From Fictibacillus nanhaiensis (lineage in GTDB: Bacteria > Bacillota > Bacilli > Bacillales > Fictibacillaceae): 64,000 bases of DNA. Below are positions 1-8,598 of the stretch, in pieces. The translations under genes and the position numbers were made by a program. The stretch spans positions 310,001-374,000 of the forward strand of contig NZ_JAMBOD010000002.1 of assembly GCF_023715445.1 (NCBI RefSeq), written 5' to 3'. The number at the start of each line of letters is the position of its first letter. Position 1 is the first letter of the stretch. The notes below the pieces were generated by a model that had not been told where the DNA came from, did no database searches, and saw nothing but the letters and a program-made list of their open reading frames with translations.

Positions 1-614
1 CCCGTGCGCAACTTAACTAGCTCGTCATAAATGGAATCGAATTTTTCCTCATTCGATTTTAAAAATGCATTTCCTGCAAAACTAGCAGCTTTTCTTGTTT
101 CACGATCCGAAGACTGGCTATATGGTGCTAATTGAGCAAGAGTCAGTTCTTTTCCATCAAACTCAATTTTAGCCGAAGCCATAACCTTCACATATTCAGA
201 GCTTAGCTTATTCTCTTTTTTCAGCTCTTCAAGTACATCCTCGGAGTACGTTTTTACCTTTAACTCTGCTAAACGAAACAGCTGACTGCCCCACTTCTTT
301 TCAAGTTCGTCTTTGTATGGAGACTGCACGAGTGCTTCATGAAAGTCGGTTACCATGCCCTGATAGACCGGCAGATTTTCATCCATAAATGCTTGTTCTT
401 CTTTATAATAAGTGTCTTCCGTGTTAATCGTATGACGAATCTTTACCATTCTCGCCTTGGATTCGAAACTATTACGCAATGATACAACCTTCTTCATTGC
501 TGCGTTTTGTTCATCTGCTGATGACGCGTCACGAAAAATCTGTACCGCATCTTCAAAAGCAGATTTCAGCTCAGCAACATCTGGTCTTTCATATGTAAAT
601 TCATTAAATTTCAT
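1..614 (-). CDS. M3-family oligoendopeptidase, N-terminal part (runs off the window)
   Basis: Read on the minus strand from an ATG at 614 preceded by AGGAGG, this frame stays open to the window edge and gives about 204 residues. It begins MKFNEFTYERPD and continues as a charged helical region with the SDRETRKAA segment typical of the N-terminal lobe of M3 oligoendopeptidases (PepF/YjbG-like). These are cytosolic zinc peptidases that cut short peptides. The HExxH zinc site would lie in the missing C-terminal half, so catalytic competence cannot be judged. The gene is divergent from adeR, with about 118 bp between the starts. Confidence 0.85.
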   Translation of the reverse strand, partial: MKFNEFTYERPDVAELKSAFEDAVQIFRDASSADEQNAAMKKVVSLRNSFESKARMVKIRHTINTEDTYYKEEQAFMDENLPVYQGMVTDFHEALVQSPYKDELEKKWGSQLFRLAELKVKTYSEDVLEELKKENKLSSEYVKVMASAKIEFDGKELTLAQLAPYSQSSDRETRKAASFAGNAFLKSNEEKFDSIYDELVKLRT

Positions 615-732
615 TTTAATTCCTCCTATAAGTTTGCTTAATACCAATTTCTACAAACTTACTCCTTTCTCCTGTAATCTGCTCTTCTTTTTCGATAGAA
701 TAGAGACAGAAGAGTTTAAGGCGGGGAAACAT

Positions 733-1965
733 ATGAAAGATTATCAAACAGATCCTTTTAAAGGCACATTCGGAAGCCTTGAAAATTTAGCGGACAAAAT
801 CAGTGATGTCTTATCTTGCCCTGTAACCATTGAAGATCAGAACCATAGACTTCTTGCTTACAGTACACATGAAGACGGCACAGACCCCGCGCGTATCGCA
901 ACAATAATAGGAAGGCGCGTCCCCGAAAAAGTGGTGAACAGCCTTTGGAAGGATGGCGTCATTCCGAGACTCCAGGAAAGTGATGATCCTGTCCGGGTTA
1001 GTTCCATTCAAAAAGTTGGCCTCGGAGACCGTGTTGCTGTTTCCATCCGGAAAAGCAGCGAGGTGCTCGGATATATTTGGGTTCTTGAAGTAGAGAAAAA
1101 ATTAAGCGCCGATGATATGCAGCTTTTAAAGCTTGCTGCTGTTTCAGCAAAAAGTCAGCTGCTTCAAATGCAGATCGGCACAAAAAAGAAGGAAGAAAAC
1201 CGCCAGGAGCTTTTCTGGAAAATGCTGACCGGAAACCTGCCGCAAGAAGAGCGCATTCTCGAAAAATTGCATGAACTCAATATACTGCCTGTACTACCTG
1301 CAGCTGTTTTTATTCTGCAGCTGCAAGAGGAGATCACCCCGGCCCTTGAAAAGGATATCTTATATCTTGCTGCAGTTAACCAAAAAATAAATGTTCTGTT
1401 ATCTGCAGCAGACTCGAACCAAATGCTGCTGCTCGCTTCTCCGGTTGGGAAAGAGCAGCCGTTAGATTTAGCAAAATCCTTTGTTGAGTCCTTTTTTACC
1501 CATATGAAAGAACGGTTCTCTGTATCTGAAATCAAAGCAGCCTATGGAAGTCTTGTAACCTCTTTTTCTCAAGTAGAAAAAAGCTATAGGGAAGCTTCTA
1601 GTGTTTTAGCCGTGCAAGAAAAGCTCGGCGGCGAAACACTATCGTTAAACGGCTATCACGAGCTCGGCATTTACCAATTTTTAGATGCGATTTATGAAAA
1701 ACAACAAAGGCAGGGCTATCAAAACGAAATGCTAAGAGCTCTACAGGAATATGACCGCCTTCATAAGACTGAGCTTTATCATACATTAGAGACCTACCTG
1801 ACCTTGGACGAGAACTTAAATAAATCCTCGGATGTCCTGCATATCCATATGAATACACTTCTTTATCGCCTTAAACGAATTAGCGAGATCACGAATATTG
1901 ACTTAAAAAGTCCTCATCAAAAAATCATGATTTACCTTGATTTTAAAATAAATAGATTGTTCTAG
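733..1965 (+). CDS. adeR: PucR/CdaR-type transcriptional activator of alanine dehydrogenase
   Basis: A protein of 410 aa from the ATG at 733, which has AAGGCGGGG just upstream; the open frame extends further back but that part is antisense to the divergent peptidase. The C-terminal 50 residues carry the helix-turn-helix of the PucR/CdaR family (VLHIHMNTLLYRLKRI around residues 360-375). The central region is the GGDEF-like domain of these regulators and the N-terminus a sensory domain. In Bacillus subtilis AdeR (YukF) activates the adjacent ald gene. Here ald also lies directly downstream in the same direction, which supports the same job. The regulatory assignment rests on family and context. 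Confidence 0.85.
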   Translation: MKDYQTDPFKGTFGSLENLADKISDVLSCPVTIEDQNHRLLAYSTHEDGTDPARIATIIGRRVPEKVVNSLWKDGVIPRLQESDDPVRVSSIQKVGLGDRVAVSIRKSSEVLGYIWVLEVEKKLSADDMQLLKLAAVSAKSQLLQMQIGTKKKEENRQELFWKMLTGNLPQEERILEKLHELNILPVLPAAVFILQLQEEITPALEKDILYLAAVNQKINVLLSAADSNQMLLLASPVGKEQPLDLAKSFVESFFTHMKERFSVSEIKAAYGSLVTSFSQVEKSYREASSVLAVQEKLGGETLSLNGYHELGIYQFLDAIYEKQQRQGYQNEMLRALQEYDRLHKTELYHTLETYLTLDENLNKSSDVLHIHMNTLLYRLKRISEITNIDLKSPHQKIMIYLDFKINRLF

Positions 1966-1997
1966 AAGGATATTTTCCTCAATCTTTGTTGTTTTTG

Positions 1998-2175
1998 AAA
2001 GGCTGTTTTCGTAAACTGTGTTGCTTTTGTAAGAAATTAATCTCCGCTGCAGGACTCGCTTTCCGCAGGGTGTGCGGTGAGCCCCCTCGTCGCCTTGCGA
2101 CATTGAGTGGTCTCACCTGTTCCACTCATCCTGCAGGAGTCTCGCCCTTCCGCTCCAATTAACTTTTCAATGAAG
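1998..2175 (-). repeat. GC-rich Bacillus-type intergenic repeat, copy 1
   Basis: On the minus strand this reads CTTCATTGAAAAGTTAATTG, then GAGCGGAAGG, GCGAGACTCCTGCAGGA, a GC-rich core, GCGGAAAGCGAG, TCCTGCAGCGGAGATTAA, and ends in a T/G-rich tail closing with AGCCTTT. Copy 2 at 14203-14445 has the same ends and tail but a longer, diverged core. Similar GC-rich elements are common between genes in Bacillus-type genomes. It carries no open frame. It sits between adeR and the terminator preceding ald. Confidence 0.7.
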
Positions 2176-2227
2176 AATTTCTTAAAATCTATGTAGCATC
2201 AATCTTTTAGAAAGCTTTTTAGTAAAT

Positions 2228-2259
2228 GCGTTTGTGAATTATCACAAATGCTTTTTTTC
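2228..2259 (+). terminator. Intrinsic terminator after adeR
   Basis: A perfect 10-bp stem (GCGTTTGTGA paired with TCACAAATGC, one G-U) closes on a 4-nt loop and is followed by seven T residues. It lies downstream of adeR and of repeat copy 1, so ald is probably transcribed separately. Confidence 0.8.
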
Positions 2260-2361
2260 ATTTTCTAGATTCCTAACAATGTAAAGCCATCCACCTCCTT
2301 TTATACTGAAAGCACAATTGAAAACGCACTCAAAAGTTTACTTATATAGGAGGATTCACAA

Positions 2362-3492
2362 ATGATTATTGGAGTTCCAGCAGAAATTAAAAACAATGAA
2401 AACCGCGTCGCAATTACGCCATCTGGAGTTATGACGCTAACAGCAGCTGGCCACACTGTACGGGTTGAAAACAATGCAGGTGTAGGAAGCGGATTTACAA
2501 ACGAAGACTATGCAGCCGCAGGTGCGCAAATTTTAGACGATGTAAAAGATGTTTGGGCAGCAGAAATGGTAATGAAGGTTAAAGAACCTCTTGAGTCTGA
2601 GTACAAATATTTCCGTTCAGACCTAATTCTTTTCACTTACCTTCACTTAGCAGCTGAGCCAGCATTGGCAAAAGCTCTAACAGAAAGCGGCGTTACAGCG
2701 ATCGCTTATGAAACAGTTGAATTCAACCGTACACTTCCACTTTTAACACCAATGAGTGAAGTGGCAGGACGTATGTCTGCACAAATCGGTGCACAGTTCC
2801 TTGAGAAGCCAAAAGGCGGAAAAGGTATCCTTCTTGCTGGCGTTCCTGGTGTACGCCGCGGAAAAGTAACAATCATCGGCGGTGGAGTTGTTGGTACAAA
2901 CGCTGCTAAAGTTGCAATCGGACTTGGAGCAGATGTTACAATTATCGACCTAAGCCCAGACCGTCTTCGCCAATTAGATGATATTTTTGGAAACAGCATC
3001 CAAACATTAATGTCTAACCCATTAAACATTGCACAAGCTGTTGCTGAATCAGATTTAGTTATCGGAGCAGTTCTTATTCCTGGTGCAAAAGCACCTAAGC
3101 TTGTAACAGAAGAAATGATTAAAGCAATGACGCCAGGATCTGTTGTAGTTGACGTTGCGATCGACCAAGGCGGTATCTTTGAAACGGTTGACCGCATTAC
3201 AACACACGATAATCCAACTTACGACAAGCATGGAGTTGTTCACTATGCAGTAGCAAACATGCCTGGTGCAGTGCCTCGTACTTCTACGATTGCACTTACA
3301 AACGTAACAGTGCCTTACGCGCTTCAAATCGCAAATAAAGGTGCACAAAAAGCAATCGCTGAAAACCCATCTCTAAAAGCTGGTCTAAACACAGCTGGAG
3401 GATATGTAACATACGAAGCTGTTGCAACAGACCTTGGCTACGATTATGTAGCACCTGAAGCAGCTCTAGAAAAAGCCGTTCAAACGGTATAA
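2362..3492 (+). CDS. ald: Alanine dehydrogenase
   Basis: A protein of 376 aa from an ATG behind AGGAGG (2350s region). It catalyses NAD-dependent oxidative deamination of L-alanine to pyruvate and ammonium, used for alanine catabolism and during sporulation. The family substrate residues are visible: R15 in NENRVA, K74 in MKVKEP and H95 in TYLHL. A Rossmann nucleotide site [11 protein letters not shown] lies around residues 172-183. Length is the family norm. It is preceded by adeR, the likely activator, and followed by its own terminator. Codon use is strongly biased, suggesting high expression. Confidence 0.97.
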   Translation: MIIGVPAEIKNNENRVAITPSGVMTLTAAGHTVRVENNAGVGSGFTNEDYAAAGAQILDDVKDVWAAEMVMKVKEPLESEYKYFRSDLILFTYLHLAAEPALAKALTESGVTAIAYETVEFNRTLPLLTPMSEVAGRMSAQIGAQFLEKPKGGKGILLAGVPGVRRGKVTIIGGGVVGTNAAKVAIGLGADVTIIDLSPDRLRQLDDIFGNSIQTLMSNPLNIAQAVAESDLVIGAVLIPGAKAPKLVTEEMIKAMTPGSVVVDVAIDQGGIFETVDRITTHDNPTYDKHGVVHYAVANMPGAVPRTSTIALTNVTVPYALQIANKGAQKAIAENPSLKAGLNTAGGYVTYEAVATDLGYDYVAPEAALEKAVQTV

Positions 3493-3506
3493 TCAAATAA
3501 CCTCAG

Positions 3507-3534
3507 ACCTCCCTATAATTTGGGAGGTTTTCTT
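3507..3534 (+). terminator. Intrinsic terminator after ald
   Basis: Stem ACCTCCC/GGGAGGT with an 8-nt AT loop, followed by TTTTCTTT. Confidence 0.85.
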
Positions 3535-3536
3535 TA

Positions 3537-3642
3537 TGTTATTTTCCGGGAAATTTTGTCGTATTTTCGGGACTAATGTCGTTTCATTAAACTTCTGCGG
3601 AAACATTCTAGTTATTGCGAAACTGTTGTATTTCATGTATTT
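3537..3642. repeat. Degenerate ~20-bp phased array (TGTCG/TGCGR boxes)
   Basis: Short boxes TGTTA, TGTCG, TGTCG, TGCGG, TGCGA and TGTAT start at 3537, 3557, 3577, 3596, 3616 and 3636, that is every 19-20 bp. The sequence between boxes is not conserved. It fills the gap between the ald terminator and the preQ1 riboswitch. The match between boxes is weak, so this may be chance; it is recorded because the spacing equals that of the clearer arrays elsewhere in the window. Confidence 0.35.
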
Positions 3643-3680
3643 CGCGGTTCGAAAACTCCCGCGTTAACAAAACTAGGAGG
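3643..3680 (+). promoter_or_regulatory. PreQ1-I riboswitch controlling translation
   Basis: The sequence shows a 5-bp P1 stem CGCGG/CCGCG, a loop with GGTTC and ACTCCC elements, and a downstream A-rich stretch AACAAAACTA that runs straight into the Shine-Dalgarno AGGAGG. This is the layout of type I preQ1 aptamers, in which the A-rich tail docks as a pseudoknot and, with ligand, hides the ribosome binding site. It sits directly in front of a YhhQ-type queuosine-precursor transporter gene, which fits the ligand. Confidence 0.85.
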
Positions 3681-3686
3681 AATTTT

Positions 3687-4385
3687 ATGTTTAATTTTTA
3701 TTTTGGTGTAGGATTTACCCTCGTGAATTTTATTCTTTTTTTATTGTGCTATAAGTGGTTTGGGAAAGCAGGTCTATTCGCTTGGATCGCTGCAGCAACG
3801 ATTTTGGCAAACTTGCAGGTTGTGAAAACGATTGAGATGTTTGGTCTTGTTATGACACTCGGAAACGTTATTTACGGTACAATCTATTTGGCAACAGATC
3901 TACTCAATGAAAAATACGGAGAAAAAGAAGCAAAGAAAGCCGTCTGGTTTGGATTTTTCACGCTAGTCATGACAACAATCATCATGCAGCTAGTTCTTGT
4001 ATTTGAACCGCATGAAAGTGATTTTGCCCAAACGCATCTTGAAGCGCTTTTCGGCCTTATGCCGCGTTTAGCACTTGGAAGTTTAACAGCTTATCTTGTC
4101 AGTCAATATTTAGATGTTAAGCTTTTTGCTAAATTAAGAGAGAAGTTTTCTCGTCCTGACCAACTATGGATTCGGAACAACGGCAGTACGATGGTGAGTC
4201 AGCTGATCGATACATTCATCTTTTGTATGATTGCATTTGCCGGAGTCTTTTCATGGGATGTATGGGTGCAAATCTTCTTTACAACGTATGTAATTAAATT
4301 TGTTGTATCTGCAGCTTCTACACCATTTATTTATATAGCAAGAGGCTTCAAACACACAGAAGAAACCCAAAAACCAGGCTTTTAA
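3687..4385 (+). CDS. Queuosine precursor transporter, YhhQ/VUT family
   Basis: A protein of 232 aa from the ATG at 3687, placed 6 nt after AGGAGG; upstream in-frame codons belong to the riboswitch. It is an integral membrane protein with about six hydrophobic segments and the YhhQ-family stretch GNVIYGTIYLATDLLNEKYG. YhhQ proteins import queuosine precursors (preQ0/preQ1) for tRNA modification. The upstream preQ1-I riboswitch independently supports this function. The stop codon lies inside the loop of the following terminator. No other queuosine genes are in the window, so the organism may depend on salvage or encode synthesis elsewhere. Confidence 0.92.
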   Translation: MFNFYFGVGFTLVNFILFLLCYKWFGKAGLFAWIAAATILANLQVVKTIEMFGLVMTLGNVIYGTIYLATDLLNEKYGEKEAKKAVWFGFFTLVMTTIIMQLVLVFEPHESDFAQTHLEALFGLMPRLALGSLTAYLVSQYLDVKLFAKLREKFSRPDQLWIRNNGSTMVSQLIDTFIFCMIAFAGVFSWDVWVQIFFTTYVIKFVVSAASTPFIYIARGFKHTEETQKPGF

Positions 4386-4397
4386 TGCCTGGTTTTT
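4371..4397. terminator. Bidirectional terminator between the YhhQ-type and HD-domain genes
   Basis: Stem AAACCAGGC/GCCTGGTTT with T-runs on both strands; it overlaps the stop codon of the plus-strand gene and abuts that of the minus-strand gene. Confidence 0.85.
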
Positions 4398-4398
4398 T

Positions 4399-5364
4399 CT
4401 ATATCACTTTTATGAAGCTTCCCATTAAGGCTCTTTCTCTCGCTCTCTCATTCATGTCTTTTACCGCAAGAGAGATTTCAGATGCTGCTGCAAGACATCC
4501 CCTTTCCATTACAGTTGGGTCAATTAAACGAGGCTTCCCTTTTAAATGAATATCATATTCATTGTCATTTTCTGCAAGTTTTACATGCATAACGATTTCT
4601 TCATAACGTTTCAATAATTCGTTTCGGTCAGACTGCCTGATCTTTTCTAACACTTCTTCATCTTGCAGCCGAAAATCTTCTTTAGTAATCACTTCAGCTT
4701 GCAAAGCTTCCAGCAATAACTTAATCAATTTATCATACCCGTAAACGTTGAGAGGGTTCATAAAGAAATCCTGTACTTCCTTGTAATATGCCTGAACAAA
4801 CCATTCCGCATGCTGAATACCTCTAATACAGATTACGTTGTCTTTTACATAAAGACTCGGCAAAAAATCTTCTACTTCATTCTTTGTTATGTAGTCGTAT
4901 CGAAATAAATCTCTAAGTGTATAGTCAATCCGATCTGCACACAGAAGAGGAAGGGGCTGCTCCAGAAGCGGAAATTCTTCTTGTAATATCGTATCCATTG
5001 AATAGCCATATTTTTTCAAGATTTCAGGAATCTCGGATTGCAACAGCATTTCTTCAAAGATTTCTTCATGGAAGTCCTCGTGCTCATTCTCTAAAACAAA
5101 GTCGATCACATGAGAAAATGCTGTGTGTGAGGCATCATGCAGCAGTCCGGCGATTTGTTCCTCCAATGAACCTCCAAGTCTCCGGATTAACAACCTCACA
5201 CCTATTGAATGTTCGTATCGCGTAACGTTCCACTTTCTATTAACTAAATAGGACGCTCCACCTTGATGGATCCCTTTTAGCCGTTGGAGAGGGTTGGATT
5301 GGATAAGATCTTCCAGTATTGACTCTACTTCATACGTACCATAAATTTCATCATCAATCAGCAT
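4399..5364 (-). CDS. HD-superfamily metal-dependent phosphohydrolase
   Basis: A protein of 321 aa starting at 5364. The HD signature is spread over H52 (YEHSIGV), H76-D77 (GLLHDASHTAFSH) and an aspartate near residue 146 (CADRIDYTLRD), giving the H...HD...D metal set of the superfamily. The layout resembles the YwfO/dGTPase-like branch but it is shorter than YwfO (about 430 aa). The substrate is unknown; nucleotides are possible. It stands alone, convergent with the YhhQ-type gene and divergent from glpQ. Confidence 0.85.
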   Translation of the reverse strand: MLIDDEIYGTYEVESILEDLIQSNPLQRLKGIHQGGASYLVNRKWNVTRYEHSIGVRLLIRRLGGSLEEQIAGLLHDASHTAFSHVIDFVLENEHEDFHEEIFEEMLLQSEIPEILKKYGYSMDTILQEEFPLLEQPLPLLCADRIDYTLRDLFRYDYITKNEVEDFLPSLYVKDNVICIRGIQHAEWFVQAYYKEVQDFFMNPLNVYGYDKLIKLLLEALQAEVITKEDFRLQDEEVLEKIRQSDRNELLKRYEEIVMHVKLAENDNEYDIHLKGKPRLIDPTVMERGCLAAASEISLAVKDMNERARERALMGSFIKVI

Positions 5365-5545
5365 ATGTAAAAGCTCCTTTCCGTCTTTGCAATCTTAACA
5401 TATTTGAAACGTCATTCACGCTCCCTTTACACCATAGTGCTTTTATTAAGATTTCTGCTCTATACGACCTTTTTTTCTTTAAAATTGTCAGGAAGATCTG
5501 ACCATTCTTTTCACTGATCCCTTTGTTAGCATAAATCTTGTGAGT

Positions 5546-5572
5546 CCTGCCTGTTTGCATGAGGCAGGCAGG
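5546..5572. other. Hairpin in the glpQ upstream region
   Basis: A perfect 8-bp inverted repeat CCTGCCTG/CAGGCAGG with an 11-nt loop, not followed by a T-run on either strand. It lies about 40 bp upstream of glpQ. It could be a transcript structure or an operator; nothing in the sequence decides. Confidence 0.5.
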
Positions 5573-5613
5573 ATAAACACAAAAACAATACCAGTGCAAA
5601 GGGGATAGAAAGA

Positions 5614-6444
5614 ATGAACGTAAAGAAAATGGCAACAGCTTCACTTCTTTCGATGGGACTAATTGGTTCATTATTCACGACCACAACATTCGCTTATGAA
5701 CCTTCAGATCAAGTAGAGACGGTTGCTCATCGAGGTGCCTCCGGATACGCACCTGAAAATACGATGGCCGCTTTTCAAAAGGGTGTTGACATGAAAGCTG
5801 ATTACATCGAAATAGATGTGCAGCAAACAAAAGATGGGGAACTTGTAGTGATCCATGATGTTACGCTTGATCGTACAACAGATGGCACTGGTTATGTAAA
5901 GGATCATACACTTGAAGAGATTCGTCAGCTGGATGCCGGAAGCTATTTCGGACCAGAGTTCGCTGGAGAAAAAGTTCCTACATTTGAGGAAGTTCTTGAT
6001 GAATTCCGCGGCAAAACAGGCATTCTCATTGAATTAAAAGCAACTTATTATTATCCAGGCATCGAACAAAAAGTTGCAGAAGCTTTACTAGAACGCAACA
6101 TGCATCTGCCAAGTAACGAAAAGATCATCGTGCAATCATTCGAATTCGAATCTATGAAAAAAATGGACGAGCTATTGCCATCCGTTCCTGTTGGTCTACT
6201 AACTTCCCGTGCGACAGATTTAAGTGAGGAAAAGCTGAATGAATTCGCATCATACGCAGAGTATGTGAATCCAAGCAAATCACTCGTTAATTCATCCCTT
6301 GTAAATGAAGTTCATGAACGTAACATGGGTATCATGGCGTGGACTGTACGTAAACAAGAAGAAGTCCAGCCTCTTCTTGATGCTGGTGTAGATGGAATTA
6401 TTACAGATTATCCAGATTACCCGCCATTGCATAAAGCCAATTAA
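5614..6444 (+). CDS. glpQ: Secreted glycerophosphodiester phosphodiesterase
   Basis: A protein of 276 aa; ATG at 5614 follows AAAGGGGATAG. The N-terminus is a Sec signal peptide (basic MNVKK, hydrophobic core, likely cleavage after TTFA near residue 27). The mature part is a GDPD TIM barrel: catalytic H39 in AHRGASGYAPENT, metal ligands E66 and D68 in YIEIDVQ, and H81 in VIHD. GlpQ hydrolyses deacylated phospholipids or glycerol-phosphate polymers to glycerol 3-phosphate outside the membrane. It has its own terminator. The gene name follows the family; a teichoic-acid-directed role is possible. Confidence 0.92.
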   Translation: MNVKKMATASLLSMGLIGSLFTTTTFAYEPSDQVETVAHRGASGYAPENTMAAFQKGVDMKADYIEIDVQQTKDGELVVIHDVTLDRTTDGTGYVKDHTLEEIRQLDAGSYFGPEFAGEKVPTFEEVLDEFRGKTGILIELKATYYYPGIEQKVAEALLERNMHLPSNEKIIVQSFEFESMKKMDELLPSVPVGLLTSRATDLSEEKLNEFASYAEYVNPSKSLVNSSLVNEVHERNMGIMAWTVRKQEEVQPLLDAGVDGIITDYPDYPPLHKAN

Positions 6445-6446
6445 AG

Positions 6447-6490
6447 AAAAGTGTTGAGGCGGTAAATGCGCTTCAACACTTTTTTATTTT
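6447..6490. terminator. Bidirectional terminator after glpQ
   Basis: Stem AAAAGTGTTGA/TCAACACTTTT followed by T-rich sequence; its end touches the stop codon of the convergent gene. Confidence 0.85.
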
Positions 6491-6989
6491 AGTTATATTG
6501 TTTGATGATCTCATCAAGTTTTTGAGATTTTTCAATCAGCTTACTATTAATTTTCTCATTGATGCTCAACCATCGAGTCATTTTCTCTTTCGCTAGTTTC
6601 TCATCATCAGCTCTCATCGCTTCATGCATGGATTTCTTCGTTTCTTGGGCTTCTTTTCTTAATGCTTTTAAATCTTGATGAATCTTTTTCATGTCCTGCC
6701 TGATCGCTTTTTTCCCGCTTCTTTTTTCTTTGCTGCCACTTTCTGCAGCCTTTACATGAAGATCAAATAGCTTATCTTTTTGCTGAACAATCTCTTTTTG
6801 AATTTCGAGACGTTCCATCTTAAGCGCATTTGCCTTGTGGACCTCATCTTCAAAGTTTTTCATTTGTCTGAAATGATGTTCTCTTTTCTCTGTTGCAGCC
6901 TGCACATTATCTGCCTTTTGTGCGGAAACCGTAACAACCCCACTGGATATTAATGTAAAGGCCAGTGCTGCAGGTATCAATTTTTTCAT
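6489..6989 (-). CDS. Secreted coiled-coil protein of unknown function
   Basis: A protein of 166 aa from the ATG at 6989 with AAGGAG upstream. Residues 1-24 are a Sec signal peptide (MKKLIPAALAFTL..., predicted cut after VSA). The mature protein is almost entirely charged alpha-helix with heptad-like spacing, rich in K and E, with no cysteine and no recognised catalytic motif. Such proteins can be periplasmic-type chaperones or wall-associated spacers, but no function is assigned here. It is monocistronic, upstream of the terminator shared with glpQ. Confidence 0.75.
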   Translation of the reverse strand: MKKLIPAALAFTLISSGVVTVSAQKADNVQAATEKREHHFRQMKNFEDEVHKANALKMERLEIQKEIVQQKDKLFDLHVKAAESGSKEKRSGKKAIRQDMKKIHQDLKALRKEAQETKKSMHEAMRADDEKLAKEKMTRWLSINEKINSKLIEKSQKLDEIIKQYN

Positions 6990-7076
6990 CTATATCACTC
7001 CTTAACTTTTATACTTGTATCATTTGTTAAAGGAGCAAATTTCTTGCGTTCATATGTATGTAAATTCTTTGACAAT

Positions 7077-7574
7077 TCATTTCAGCTTTTTTAAAACACG
7101 GTTTACGGTCTCTCTTCTAAGTCCCACAAACTGCCCGATTTCCTCTTGGGTAAGGACTTTCTCAACAGGCACTTCGGGAAAGTAACTCGAAAACCACTTT
7201 TTCAGTTTTAAAATCTTTCCTTCCGGAGTTAATGTCGACATCTGATTAATCCTTTGCTGCATCATTCTTAATTTTGTCTCTAAAAGGTGCGCCACCTCTT
7301 TATAGACTTTAGGATCTTCCTCTAACGACCGGTACCATTGATCTGGGTCAATTCTTGTTACTTCAGATGGCAAAAGCGCAATGGCTGAACCATTATACTC
7401 CTTTTGGGACATGAGGGAATGATGCGGAATCATCTCACCTGTAACAATTAAATTTAATAACACTTGGCTTCCATCTTCATGGACTCTAATGATTTTCAAA
7501 AGACCTTTTTCCAGCTTAAATAATGGTCCTTCTTCCCCTTGTCTAAATAAGGTTTCTCCTTTTGCTATGTACAC
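7077..7574 (-). CDS. Crp/Fnr-family transcriptional regulator
   Basis: A protein of 165 aa starting at 7574 (ATG with GGAGGG upstream). The first ~100 residues are a cyclic-nucleotide-binding beta-roll fold (GETLFRQGEEGPLFKLEKG) and the last ~50 a winged helix with recognition helix LRRETVNRVLKKL. It is shorter than classical Crp/Fnr (about 220 aa): the roll starts at the beginning of the protein and the C-terminus stops right after the recognition helix. No cysteine cluster for FeS is seen. It is divergent from the AEC transporter with 79 bp between starts, so it may control that gene. Confidence 0.85.
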   Translation of the reverse strand: MYIAKGETLFRQGEEGPLFKLEKGLLKIIRVHEDGSQVLLNLIVTGEMIPHHSLMSQKEYNGSAIALLPSEVTRIDPDQWYRSLEEDPKVYKEVAHLLETKLRMMQQRINQMSTLTPEGKILKLKKWFSSYFPEVPVEKVLTQEEIGQFVGLRRETVNRVLKKLK

Positions 7575-7653
7575 GAAGAACTCCCTCCTTTGTAATCGTG
7601 TTCACCCATTTTGAGCCCTCTCCATATTCTTTTAATAATGAGGAGGAAATAAC

Positions 7654-8598
7654 ATGAACCAATTCGCTTCTTTTATTCAGGAATTAACACTATTGTACAG
7701 CATTGCCGTGTTAGGTTACATGCTGCGAAAAAAAGAAATCCTTCCACAGGGCAGTGAAAAAGTTCTAACAGCTGTAATCTTAAACGTAACCCTTCCTGCT
7801 CTCATTCTTTTCGGAATGGATGTTTCGTTTTCAGTTGAAAATTTAATTCAATTCAGCTGGCTTTGCTTACTTTCAACTTTTGTACTCATCGCTTCATCCG
7901 TAATTTCCTCTGTTACTGTAAAAAAATTAAAACCAGAAGAGCAGCAGAAAAATGCCTTAGAAGGCATCATGATATTTGGGAATCAAGGCTTTCTAGGCAT
8001 TGCCGTTTGTTTTTTACTGTTCGGTAAGGAGGGAGTATTCTATGCAACTCTCTTTAATTTCGTTTATCTATTATATATCTGGACCTATGCCATCTACCTA
8101 TTTGCGAGAAATTCAGAAAGTGTTCAATGGCGAAAAGTTTTTTTAAACTCTGGAGTTATTGCTACCTTATTCGGATTATTATTAATGATCTTGCCAGGTA
8201 CACTTCCTGATGTGTTATCAAATACCCTCGAACTAACAGGAAGACCAACCGTACCGCTTTCCATGCTGTTAATTGGTTCTTTATTAGGAGGCATACCGGC
8301 TTCCGAACTTAAACTCTTTTTACAAAACAAGCATATTTGGCTAGCATCATTCTACAAACTCATTCTGTTCCCGCTCTTATTACTTCCATTTACACTGCTT
8401 TCATTGCCGTTTCAACTTTTTGCCGTAGCCTTTTTAGTAGCTGGCATGCCTTCCGCTCCCACGATCTCGATGTATGCTCAAACATATGGAGAGGACTCTT
8501 CCTATGCTGCAGCCGGTGTTGCAATATCCACCGTGCTATCATGTTTTACTATTCCAGCTTTATATGGCCTTCTTTTAATAGTCTCGTCCCTTACCTGA
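7654..8598 (+). CDS. AEC (auxin efflux carrier) family permease
   Basis: A protein of 314 aa; ATG at 7654 follows GAGGAGG. The sequence contains about ten hydrophobic segments arranged as two inverted halves, with the polar break in the middle typical of AEC transporters (for example malate or small organic anion permeases). Substrate cannot be read from sequence. Its 3' end overlaps the convergent DUF523/DUF1722 gene by 24 bp, an unusual tail-to-tail overlap. The divergent Crp/Fnr gene is the obvious candidate regulator. Confidence 0.85.
   Translation: MNQFASFIQELTLLYSIAVLGYMLRKKEILPQGSEKVLTAVILNVTLPALILFGMDVSFSVENLIQFSWLCLLSTFVLIASSVISSVTVKKLKPEEQQKNALEGIMIFGNQGFLGIAVCFLLFGKEGVFYATLFNFVYLLYIWTYAIYLFARNSESVQWRKVFLNSGVIATLFGLLLMILPGTLPDVLSNTLELTGRPTVPLSMLLIGSLLGGIPASELKLFLQNKHIWLASFYKLILFPLLLLPFTLLSLPFQLFAVAFLVAGMPSAPTISMYAQTYGEDSSYAAAGVAISTVLSCFTIPALYGLLLIVSSLT

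Noticed and set aside
457-732. Upstream in-frame extension of adeR (92 codons)
   Set aside because: It lies antisense to the oligoendopeptidase coding region and lacks a ribosome binding site; ATG 733 has one and yields the normal family start.
2302-2346. ald promoter (TATACT at 2302, or TTGAAA with TTATAT)
   Set aside because: Neither has a good partner box at correct spacing, or the -10 runs into the ribosome binding site.
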